Assembly (NCBI GenBank): GCA_965246785.1
Contig: CBDFFM010000032.1
Location: 1 to 64,000, forward strand
Source: UBA1952 sp965246785
GTDB taxonomy: Bacteria > Bacteroidota > Bacteroidia > Chitinophagales > Chitinophagaceae
Direction of reading: 5' to 3'
DNA: 64,000 nt
Within the stretch, counting starts at the first letter, position 1. Each line of letters starts with the position of its first letter. The position numbers and the translations under genes are program-made. Below are positions 50,701-59,300 of the stretch, one piece after another. The notes below the pieces were generated by a model. It was not told where the DNA came from and did no database searches. It saw nothing but the letters and a program-made list of their open reading frames with translations.

Positions 50701-53036
50701 AAGTTTATTTCTCATCCTATTGCTTCGCAGACCATTGGAAGAACGACGTTCGCGGGTCCTTCCCTCATCTGGTTCACGGCTACCATACCGGCATTGCAAA
50801 AGGCGACCGGGAGTATGCCAACTGGTGTCTTTCGCATAAGACGGTTTACGGCGTGCTTGCCGGCAATAATCTGCACGAGCTGGAAGCTGAACTTGCAACG
50901 GTGGTGCAGGTGTGCGCAGGCCAGAATCAGGTGCTCGGCATCTGCAACATTTTCCAGAAATACACACTGTGGCTGCTGGGCAAAGGTGCGCCCGAAGATG
51001 ACCCGATTGACGCTGCCTGGGATGACGCGGATACGCTTAATTATGAAGCCCTAAAGTATCGCTCAGCGCTAATGGAGCAATACTTGCTCCTCAGCTACCG
51101 GCATCTGAATTACGGCAACTGGGCGTCTGCATGGCATTACGCCTGCGCCTCTGTCAGGCTCAAAGACGCAACAATAGGCATGTACTATCTGCCGGTATGC
51201 CTGTTTGGACAGGCCCTTGCCGGCCTAAGGCTTGCAAGCACAGGAAAGCTGCCGCTGCGTAAAGCCAAAGGCCCCGTTGCCGAATTTAAGAAATGGGCCT
51301 TGCTTAATCCGGTAAACCACGGTCATCGCTACACACTTATCCAGGCGGAGTTGGCCGCACTTACACGCAACCATACCTCGGCGGAACACCACTACGAATC
51401 CGCCATACGCGAGGCCCGTGAGCACCGGCATGTGCAGGACGTTGCGCTTATCTGCGAGCTGGCAGCCGGCTATTTCAAGGAGCGGGGAAACGAAGCGAAG
51501 TACATCAACCTGATTACCGAAGCCCACAAATCCTACGAGCGCTGGGGCGCAGCCAGGCTCACCGCGCGTTTGGAGAGAGCGCACGCAGATGCCCTTCGCA
51601 GCGGGCTTGCCACGACTACTGAGGGCGGCCATTCCACATCGGGCAGGCTGATGGGCCATACCTTAGACCTTAAGGCCATCATCAGCGCATCAGAAGCCAT
51701 TTCCGGCGAGATGGAATTGGATAGGCTGCTGCCTAAAATTATTCAGGTCGTGGTTGAGAATGCAGGCGCGGAGCGCGTGGTGCTCCTGCTGGAAAGCGGT
51801 GAAGATTTTGAGCTGGCGGCAGCTATGTCTCCCGGAGAAGCCATTGTGTTGCCTGAAACGCCGGTGCCGCTTGCCCAATACCCCTTGCTGTCTGCAAGCG
51901 TAGTGCAATATGTCATCCGAAGCCGCAGTCCGCTCGTGGTGGACGATGCATCAAAGGACGCACGCTTTGCCGATGAACCTTACATCCGCGCCAGCGGGCA
52001 ACGCTCCCTGCTTTGCCTTCCCCTAGTCAAGAGCGGCGCCATTAGGGCCATTGTCTATCTTGAAAACAAGCTTATGAGCGGGGCCTTTACGCCGGAGCGC
52101 GTGGAGACGCTAAACCTGCTAAGCGCACAGGCGGCAATCGCGCTGGAAAACGCTATTTACTATCGCGACATGCGAGCGGCCTACAGACGTATTGAGCAGC
52201 TCAACGTTTCTTATGAGCGCTTTGTGCCGCGCCAGTTTCTCGCCCTGCTGGAGCGCGAAAGCATCACCGACATTAGCCTTGCCGACCACTCGCAGCGCGA
52301 CATGCCTGTCCTTTTCAGCGACGTGCGCAACTTCACCTCCATCTCCGAGCAGCTTTCTCCGCAGGAGGTGTTTAACCTGCTCAATGATGTCTTCGGTGTG
52401 CTCATTCCCTGCGTTCAGGAAGCTGGCGGTGTGATAGACAAGTTTATCGGGGATGCGATTATGGCCCTCTTCCCCGGTAGCGCTGATGATGCCCTGCGCT
52501 CTGCGGTGGCTATGAACAGGCAATTGCAGATTTACAATGAAGGACGAGCCGCCGACGGATTACAGCCCATTAAAGTAGGTATCGGATTGCACGCAGGCCC
52601 GATGATTCTGGGCACGGTCGGCTCGCACAGCCGGCTAAATACGACCGTAATCGGCGACACCGTGAATATTGCCGCACGGCTGGAAAGCGCTACAAAGGAA
52701 TTCAATACCTCGCTTATTGTATCGGCTGTGCTGGTAGAGCGGTTGCAATCGCCGGAGGCTTTTAGGCTGCGCCATATCGGCTTCGCGAATGTAAAAGGTA
52801 AGGCGCAGGGCGTGCGTGTGTACGAGGAGTATTCAGGAGATGCACCGGACGTGATTGCAAAGAAGGAAGCAATGGCCGGCTCATTTGAAACCATCATGTG
52901 TGAGATGGCTGCCGGCGACCTCAGCCGGGTGGCCGACTTGCTGGAGCATTACTGCACCGTTTTTCCGGATGATACAATTGCAGCGCATTACAAGCGGCAA
53001 ACCGACAAAGCACTGCTGCCGGAAGCAATTCTGTGA
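47766..53036 (+). CDS. Giant signalling protein: Ser/Thr kinase, AAA ATPase, GAF, adenylate cyclase
   Basis: The 1756-aa protein has four parts. A protein kinase (about 1-270) has HKDINPSN near 128 and DFGAAS near 148. A STAND-type ATPase (about 295-620) has Walker A SGYSGIGKSS near 327 and LFLDDLQW. A long helical-repeat stretch (about 650-1280) follows, then a GAF domain (about 1300-1450). A class III nucleotide cyclase (about 1490-1700) has metal sites LFSDVRNFTS near 1515 and FIGDAIMALF near 1560, and the TVIGDTVNIAARLE segment. It would sense a ligand, phosphorylate targets and make cAMP (or cGMP). The kinase lacks a canonical HRD but has the equivalent HKD. It lies 11 nt after the FAD oxidoreductase and 27 nt before the carotenoid oxygenase. 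Confidence 0.9.
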   Translation: MDTIHLPGYEVKALAFSSEKSLLYRGRRGSDGQPVMIKLPLAGAYRGQLHAQAREEYAIGRELQHPGIARYLALEEADGVPVIITEEFGGVSLREYLRDNVLSVEDFLKAAVSIAGALGAIHAAKIVHKDINPSNIVINPETDELRIIDFGAASRIRKELIEADTVLEQVTLPYLSPEQTGRAAKLVTYRTDFYSLGITFYEMLAGRPPYEAESDAALIYAHLARPLPDLRGLRPDVPAAIVRIIGKLTNKNPEERYKGAAGLLSDLQRCREAWAKSSAIEDFMPGLTDISPVLQVPEKLYGRERELEEMVDCMEHVCDGGIGILLISGYSGIGKSSLVMELQRSVAHSRGHFIAGKFDQFQRDIPYSAIIASYRQFLRRLLGEDEARIAIWKERFICHLGADAGLITAVLPELELLIGPQPTVQIEDPEKLEIRFISAFRGFIRAISADGTPTVLFLDDLQWIDLASLQLVMNMLGLIQPGEQHYILLVGAYRDNEVGPEHPLHQAIQELGRRAINVRKLELGPLNTADVNQLVAETLEAPPEQCTQLSGLIMDKTGGNPFFVSRFLDSLYDAGLIAFDNAAAAWRWDMEGIRKAAITDNVLELITSNIATLSPATREVLKLASCLGQRFTDADLRELSGQDEPALSASLEEATNEGLVFKIRSEARAQYSFQHDRLQDAAYRLIPPDALPGLHLQIGRFQLQKARAEHKLEDELFAILTHLNTAAALITDEAERTMMADFNLRAGQRARQSAAYQSGLSFAQKGIEFLGEGAWQGSGRPLAHGLNLLGAECAYLLAEHSTMHRFTDELLAHLSTPMERLAVHEILGYSYSQRQMWKESMTESLLAVKEFGVHIPLNPTKLTVMRYLSSTMLQIRFIAPEKLETLPLLDNAEIESVMRVLISAISAAYLSDTNAFAVLVMALVRLNVKHGNSIYAGYVYTAFGILLGGALGLIPLGWRYAASGKRIFDRHPHENSLAKVYFSSYCFADHWKNDVRGSFPHLVHGYHTGIAKGDREYANWCLSHKTVYGVLAGNNLHELEAELATVVQVCAGQNQVLGICNIFQKYTLWLLGKGAPEDDPIDAAWDDADTLNYEALKYRSALMEQYLLLSYRHLNYGNWASAWHYACASVRLKDATIGMYYLPVCLFGQALAGLRLASTGKLPLRKAKGPVAEFKKWALLNPVNHGHRYTLIQAELAALTRNHTSAEHHYESAIREAREHRHVQDVALICELAAGYFKERGNEAKYINLITEAHKSYERWGAARLTARLERAHADALRSGLATTTEGGHSTSGRLMGHTLDLKAIISASEAISGEMELDRLLPKIIQVVVENAGAERVVLLLESGEDFELAAAMSPGEAIVLPETPVPLAQYPLLSASVVQYVIRSRSPLVVDDASKDARFADEPYIRASGQRSLLCLPLVKSGAIRAIVYLENKLMSGAFTPERVETLNLLSAQAAIALENAIYYRDMRAAYRRIEQLNVSYERFVPRQFLALLERESITDISLADHSQRDMPVLFSDVRNFTSISEQLSPQEVFNLLNDVFGVLIPCVQEAGGVIDKFIGDAIMALFPGSADDALRSAVAMNRQLQIYNEGRAADGLQPIKVGIGLHAGPMILGTVGSHSRLNTTVIGDTVNIAARLESATKEFNTSLIVSAVLVERLQSPEAFRLRHIGFANVKGKAQGVRVYEEYSGDAPDVIAKKEAMAGSFETIMCEMAAGDLSRVADLLEHYCTVFPDDTIAAHYKRQTDKALLPEAIL

Positions 53037-53063
53037 GCGTCTTTCTACAAAAAATTCTGCATT

Positions 53064-54638
53064 GTGACGACTACCACTTCGCCATTCGGCCCGACCGACA
53101 ATGCCTTTCTGGAAGGCAACTTCGCGCCTTATCTAAAGGAAGAAGATTACGACAGCCTAGACATCATTGACGGCACGTTGCCGCCTGAGCTGGAAGGACG
53201 CGCCCTGGTGCGCGTAGGCCCGAACCCTACCTACAAGCCGCTGAACATGAAGTATTATCACTGGTTCGACGGAGACGGGATGGTGAACGCCTTCTACTTC
53301 CATAAGGGCAGGGTGAGCTTTAAGAACCGTTTTGTAAAAACGGAAAAACACAGCTTGGAAACCAACGCTGGCAAGGCGCTCTTTGGCGGCATTCGCTCCA
53401 CAAGTGCCACAACCTTTCAAGGATGGTTTGACATTAAGTTCGGCTTGCTGAACCTGATGTGGATGGGCCTGCGTGTGTGGCTGAAGATGGGGCCAACGCA
53501 GCGCCAATACCAAAAGATAAGCCCGGTACTGAACTGCGCCAACACCAACATCGTCCTGCAAAACGGCCACCTGCTGGCGCTGGATGAGGCCGGTCAGCCT
53601 TACCAGATGCAGTTGGATACGCTGGACACGATTGGCCTCTACAATTACAACGACGGACTGCGGGGCCCCTGCGTGGCGCATCCTGTTACCGATCCCGAGA
53701 CAGGCTATACCTACACCATCGGCTATACGCCGGAGCCGCCCTACATGCAGTTCTACACTATCTCGCCGGAGTCAAAGGTGGTGGACTACACGCCTGTCTA
53801 TGTACCCTTTCCAGCCATGATGCACACGCTTTCGCTAACGCGGAAATATTTCGTGTTCTTCCACATGCCGGCCACTTTTTTCCTGAAGAACATGGGCCAG
53901 CGCGAACCGATTCGCTGGCAGCCGGAGCTGGGCTGGCGCGTGGGCATCATGCCGCGAGACGGCTTGGAGCCGCAGCCCACGTGGTTTGAATTGCCGCCGC
54001 CGCCGGGCTGGATGTTTCATTGCATGAACTCCTATGACGATGGCGACAATGTGGTGTGCTACGTTGCGAAGTTTCCGCGCATACCGCTGCTGGATCTGCA
54101 TAAGTCCAACCCAAGTCCGCCGTTTAACGAGGAACCTTTTGCCGCCTTGGTACGATGGACGCTAAACACAAAGACCGGCGCTTTTACAGAAGACGTCATC
54201 AATAAGAACTACGTGGAGTTTCCATTGATGGATGAGCGTTTTCTCATGCAGCGGCAGAAGCACGGCTGGAGCACCGCATTGCTGCATACAGACGAGAAGT
54301 ACGGCCTCTGGAATACCGTCTGGCATTACAACTTTGAGGCGGGCACCGAAGAGCAATTCTACTGCGGTGAGGGCAACTACATCGGCGAATGCCTCTTCAC
54401 ACCGCGCAGCGCCAACGCACCGGAAGGCGAGGGCTTCATCCTGACCGTAATGTGGAATAAGGACGACCACCATAGCACGCTCCTCATCTTTGATGCGCAA
54501 CGGGTGGCTCAAGGCCCCATAACCCGCATCCGTGTACCGCGCCGCATTGAGTATGATTTTCACGGCAACATTGTACCGATGGAGGCTTCGAACTTCGGGA
54601 TGAAAATTAAGCCCGGTGCCGGGTTACAGACGGCTTAG
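53064..54638 (+). CDS. Carotenoid cleavage oxygenase family protein
   Basis: The 524-aa protein is read from a GTG at 53064; the next ATG would cut conserved sequence. The RPE65/CCD pattern is present: an opening LEGNFAPYLKEEDYDSLDI, ALVRVGPNP, HWFDGDGMVNAF, and four iron-binding His in GPCVAHPVTD, AMMHTLSLT, WMFHCMNSYDD and the C-terminal EYDFHGNIVPMEA. The enzyme should cleave a C=C bond in a carotenoid, apocarotenoid or stilbene with O2. It is 27 nt from the cyclase gene. No signal peptide is seen. It converges with the patatin gene. Confidence 0.92.
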   Translation: MTTTTSPFGPTDNAFLEGNFAPYLKEEDYDSLDIIDGTLPPELEGRALVRVGPNPTYKPLNMKYYHWFDGDGMVNAFYFHKGRVSFKNRFVKTEKHSLETNAGKALFGGIRSTSATTFQGWFDIKFGLLNLMWMGLRVWLKMGPTQRQYQKISPVLNCANTNIVLQNGHLLALDEAGQPYQMQLDTLDTIGLYNYNDGLRGPCVAHPVTDPETGYTYTIGYTPEPPYMQFYTISPESKVVDYTPVYVPFPAMMHTLSLTRKYFVFFHMPATFFLKNMGQREPIRWQPELGWRVGIMPRDGLEPQPTWFELPPPPGWMFHCMNSYDDGDNVVCYVAKFPRIPLLDLHKSNPSPPFNEEPFAALVRWTLNTKTGAFTEDVINKNYVEFPLMDERFLMQRQKHGWSTALLHTDEKYGLWNTVWHYNFEAGTEEQFYCGEGNYIGECLFTPRSANAPEGEGFILTVMWNKDDHHSTLLIFDAQRVAQGPITRIRVPRRIEYDFHGNIVPMEASNFGMKIKPGAGLQTA

Positions 54639-54674
54639 CCCCGTAGGCAAAGCCTTTGATTTTGCGGGCCGGTA

Positions 54675-55571
54675 TTATGCGGCAGGCTTACCAGCCGGGC
54701 CGAAGTAGCTTAATGTGGCTTCATACCCGCGCCGCATCAATTCTTCCAACTGCTCTTTGGTAATGCCCAGGTCGGTGCTGTAAAACGGGTCGCGTGTGAT
54801 GAGTACGGTGCGGCTGCGCACATCAGCATCTGTGAGGAGCAGGATATCCTGCTGCGCCCTGTTGCATTCCAGAAAAACCTTTACGAAGCGGATAAGGCCG
54901 CCGATCGGTTCCGGCTCCGGATGCATCTCTGACATATTGCAAAAGGCAAAGCCCAGCGTCTGCGCGTCCGGCACACCTTCTTCGTGAAAGGCATCAATGG
55001 GATAATTGAGCATCACGCCGCCGTCTATGTAACGCTCACCCTGCCACGTCACCGAAGCGAGAAAGAAGGGCAGCGACATAGACATGCGCACCGCATCGGC
55101 CACACACATATCGGGATGCGATGTGACGGAAAAGAACGTAGGGAATCGTCGGCTCGCGTTTGTGGCAACCACTTTCAGGTGGCGGCAGCCGGCGGCGCGC
55201 AGGTCCGCAAAGGTGGCATCGGCTTTCAGGCCGAGGCCGCTGCCGGTAATAATGTCTTCCACGTTTTTCCTTGCCGCCTTGCCGCTGTACCAGCCAAAGC
55301 GGGTTAGCAGCCGAAGCGGGCCGAGCCAGCCGCCATCCTGCAGGGAATGGTAGTTCGTATCCAGCGCAAGCTTCCTGATAGTCGGCACCGGCAGCCGCAG
55401 CGCCACCATCAGCGCCATCACAGAGCCAATGGACGTGCCGCACACCCCTTCAATGCCGGCAAGCACCTGCTGTTCATCAAGAGCCTGCATAGCGCCTGCG
55501 TATGCGGCACCGAGCACACCGCCACCTTCAAAGACTAGGTGGGTGATTGGAGCCTCGGAACTTGTAATCAT
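54675..55571 (-). CDS. Patatin-like phospholipase
   Basis: From the ATG at 55571 the protein has 298 residues, and the frame extends 33 codons upstream without conservation. It has the oxyanion loop FEGGGVLGAAYAGAM, the nucleophile GTSIGS with Ser47, and the dyad Asp near 183 in IDGGVMLNYP. It should hydrolyse acyl esters of membrane lipids. There is no signal peptide, so it acts in the cytoplasm or at the inner membrane. It converges with the carotenoid oxygenase 36 bp away, and a short outer-membrane protein gene lies upstream. Confidence 0.9.
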   Translation of the reverse strand: MITSSEAPITHLVFEGGGVLGAAYAGAMQALDEQQVLAGIEGVCGTSIGSVMALMVALRLPVPTIRKLALDTNYHSLQDGGWLGPLRLLTRFGWYSGKAARKNVEDIITGSGLGLKADATFADLRAAGCRHLKVVATNASRRFPTFFSVTSHPDMCVADAVRMSMSLPFFLASVTWQGERYIDGGVMLNYPIDAFHEEGVPDAQTLGFAFCNMSEMHPEPEPIGGLIRFVKVFLECNRAQQDILLLTDADVRSRTVLITRDPFYSTDLGITKEQLEELMRRGYEATLSYFGPAGKPAA

Positions 55572-55670
55572 TGGGAGACGGCGGCCGTTGTAACGCCGCG
55601 CTAAAAGTATAGCCCTGCCGCTATTAAAAGGTAACCGGATGAAGCTGCGGCTGGCCTGCACATCTGACAA

Positions 55671-56168
55671 TCACTGCCCCAAAGTCATCTTCGCACCCAG
55701 CCCGATATAGCCCGGCGCTATCCCGGCCACATCCGTCAGCCCTTTTACAAAGACACCCCAATACCGCCAGCGTGTTGGGAAGAGCACATCTACATGCGGC
55801 TGAAAGAGGGTGTTGCGGAAGCCATTGAGCATGCCACTCGCATCGCAGCCAATGGCTATGAGCGCCTTATGCGCCGGGAAGCGCAGGGCAATGCCAATCG
55901 GAAAATCTATTCCCAGTGTTTCTAAGAAGGGCCGGTTCTTATATTCAGCCAGCGGCAATCGTATGGCTCCGCCGCCAATTTCTACAGCTACGATGCTGTA
56001 TTGAATGCCCGCCATGCCATGCGCGGTGAGGCCCATTCCACCGCCCACTTCAGCCGGATGAAGGGCGCCGCCGGCGCTCAGGCTCCATTCTCCGAAGGTT
56101 ATCAACTGGCCGTGGACAGGCAGCGCTATGATCATCGCAAGCAGCAAACAATAAGTCGGGCGGAGCAT
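55671..56168 (-). CDS. Small exported barrel-like protein
   Basis: From the ATG at 56168 the protein has 165 residues: a signal peptide (MLRPTYCLLLAMIIALPVHG) and then alternating strands (WSLSAGGALHPAEVGGGMGL, AGIQYSIVAVEIGGGAI) up to GYIGLGAKMTLGQ. I do not recognise the family; the pattern fits a small eight-stranded outer-membrane barrel. It lies 99 bp upstream of patatin on the same strand and is divergent from the SprB-like gene. Confidence 0.6.
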   Translation of the reverse strand: MLRPTYCLLLAMIIALPVHGQLITFGEWSLSAGGALHPAEVGGGMGLTAHGMAGIQYSIVAVEIGGGAIRLPLAEYKNRPFLETLGIDFPIGIALRFPAHKALIAIGCDASGMLNGFRNTLFQPHVDVLFPTRWRYWGVFVKGLTDVAGIAPGYIGLGAKMTLGQ

Positions 56169-56312
56169 AGGAAAGCAAATGTAGGCGCGCAGACAGACCG
56201 CAAATTTCTCATCCAAGGGCCTTCACAGACATAATGATGACAACCGCTAATCCTGCCCTTGTTTTACACATCAATAACCGCAAAGTGTAAAAGCCACCCT
56301 CCAACTGTGCGT

Positions 56313-56320
56313 TAAATTTG
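56313..56320 (+). promoter_or_regulatory. -7 element upstream of the SprB-like gene
   Basis: TAAATTTG is a perfect match to TAnnTTTG. No clear TTG is present 17-23 nt upstream, so only half of the promoter is supported. The ATG at 56372 is 51 nt beyond. Confidence 0.4.
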
Positions 56321-56371
56321 TAGGAACAAGGTTGGACGCCACATAAGGTGGATACGCCCGTATCCGTGCAT

Positions 56372-59300
56372 ATGATTAGACGCAGCTACCCCCTTTTCCT
56401 GCTTTTTATAACTACGGTCTGCCTCCTCCCGGCATTGAATGTCCGTGCACAGCTTTTCTGCCCCGCTAATATCAACTTTGAGCAGGGCAGCCTCGCCAAC
56501 TGGAAGTTTGATACGGCGCTCAATAACGGCGCATCAGGTATTACTACACCCGTCAACGTTACGCCCATCAGTACGCGTCATGCGCTGACCAGCGGCGCTA
56601 CTACCGATTACTATGGCAGCTTCCCCATCGTTGACCCAAACGGCGGCTCCTTTTCCCTGAAGCTGGGCAATGACGCCGTGCGGGCGCAAGTGGACAGGGC
56701 GCGCTACACCTTCACCATCCCGGCCAACGTCAATAACTACAGCCTCATTTACCGCTACGCGGTGGTATTTGAGAATCCCACCAGCCCCGTGCATACCAGC
56801 TCGGAGCAGCCTTATTTCAAAGTGCGGGTCTATGACAGCGCTACAGGCACCACCATTAACTGCGCTTCTTTTACCTACGTCTCGCAAGGCGGCCTACCCG
56901 GCTTCAGCACCAGCACGCACACCGGAACTGTTGGCGGCGCGGTCGTTTATTACCGGCCCTGGTCAACGGCCAGCCTAAACCTGAGCGGGCAGGCCGGCAA
57001 GACGCTCGTGCTTGAGTTCACCACCGCCGACTGCGCCCTCGGCGGTCACATGGGCTACGGCTACGTGGATGTAAGCTGCGGCCTCTTCGCCATCACCGGC
57101 ACCACCTGCAACCCGACTTCTCCGCTTACCGCGCCGGCAGGCTTCCAAACTTACACTTGGTACAATGCCAGTTACAGCACCGTCATCGGCACGGGTCAGA
57201 CCATCACCGTTACGACGCCTACGGTGCTTTCGCAATACCATGTCGTGCTGACGCCGTATCCCGGATACGGCTGTCAGGATACTTTACACACGCAGCTTGT
57301 AGGCTCCACGCTCGCGCTGGCACAAATGCCGGATACGATGCTGTGCAATAATCCATCCGTCACGCTCAACCCGGTAGTGTCGGGCAATGTGCCGCCCTTC
57401 ACCTATAGCTGGACACCTGCAACCGGGCTAAGCTGCACCACCTGCGCATCCCCCACCGCCTCGCCGACGATAAATACGAACTACATCCTCACCGTAACGG
57501 ACAGCTTTGGCTGTGTGCGGCGCGATACTGTGCTTGTGCGGGCAAAGCCTACGGTAATAGCTACAGCCGCCGCGGCTCTTTGCTACGGCGCTGCGAATGG
57601 CAGCGTTTCGGCAGTCGCGGCGCAGGGTACACCGCCCTTTACCTATAGCTGGAACAGCATACCACCTCAAACCGGCGCGGCAGCCACCAATCTTCCCGCC
57701 GGCAGCTACACCGTCACGGCAACGGATACTAAAGGATGTGCCGCTACGCAAAGCGCGACGGTAACACAGCCAACTCCGCTCGTCGCTGCCATCACTTCCA
57801 AAGACAGCGTAAGTTGCAACGGCGGGGCGGACGGCAAGGCAATTGCAATTGCAACTGGCGGTATTGCGCCTTACACCTATTCTTGGAACACAACACCCGT
57901 CCAGACGGGCACAACCGCCGCCGGCCTTTCCGGCGGAATGCGCATCGTAACCGTCACCGATAGCCACAGCTGCACCGATACCGAGAGCGTGCAGATTTTG
58001 CAGCCTTCGCCGTTAGCAGTAACGGTTTCACTAACATCGGTGAATTGCTATGGTGGGAATAACGGAACCGTTATAGCGGTTGGCAATGGTGGAACGCCGC
58101 CTTACACCTACGCAATAGATGCGGGCGGCTTCGGTAGCAATAGCCTTATCGCAGGGCTTAGCGCGGGCGCACACATCGTACATGTGAAGGATGCGCACGG
58201 CTGCACTAAAGACACGGGCATTACCATCACCCAGCCGGCTCCGTTGGCGCTAAGCTGGACAACTACGCAGCCGCTGTGTTACGGGGCGGCCAATGGCGCT
58301 ATCTCCGCAAATGGTACAGGCGGCACTTCTCCCTATCAATATGCGCTTGGGAGCGGAACCTTCGGCAGCGCAACGTCGTTCAGCGCATTGAGCGCGGGAA
58401 GCTATGTGCTCCATCTCAAAGACGCCAAAGGCTGCACGGCAGACAGCAATGTTGTGGTAAGCCAGCCGACGGCTTTGAGTATTACACTCTCGCCACAGGC
58501 GGTGCTGTGCAATGGCGGCAACAGCGGCAGCGTCAGCATTGCTGCATCGGGCGGCACACCGGCATACACTTACGCGATTGGAACGGCCGCTTTTGGCAGC
58601 GCTGCTTCTTTCAATAATCTCGCGGCGGGCAGCTACGCGCTTCATCTTAAAGATGCCAATGGCTGCACGAAGGATACGGCCATCACCATCACGCAGCCTG
58701 CGAAGCTGAACATATCTTACACAGCCACGCAGCCGCTGTGCAATGGTGCGGCTAATGGCAACGTTACCATCGCCGGTATTGGCGGCACGACGCCGTATCA
58801 GTACGCGCTCAATGCGGGCGCTTACGGTACGTCTGCCGCTTTTGGCGGCCTAAGCGCAGGCAGCTATGTGCTGCATGTGCAGGATGCGAACGGATGTGTA
58901 AAGGACAGTAACGTCACCCTTTCTCAACCTACACTACTTACCGTCTCGCTTTCTAAAACGAACGTAAGCTGCAACGGCGGTGCCAATGGCTCGGCAACGG
59001 TTACCGCAGTCGGCGGCACTACGCCTTACGCTTATTCTTGGACAGGCTCATCCGCTACGTCCGCGACAGCGGCCAGCCTTTCTTCCGGCAGCTATTCCGT
59101 CACGGTCACGGATAACAAAGGCTGTACGGCAACCGGCAGCGCGAGTATCACGCAACCGACGGCCATCACCGGAACGACCTCCGCCGTCGCGCCTGTTTGC
59201 AATGGCAATGCGAACGGCAGCGCAAGTGTGAGCGTAAGCGGCGGCACAAGCCCATACACGTATAGCTGGACGACATCGCCCGCGCAGGCGGGCAGTACGG

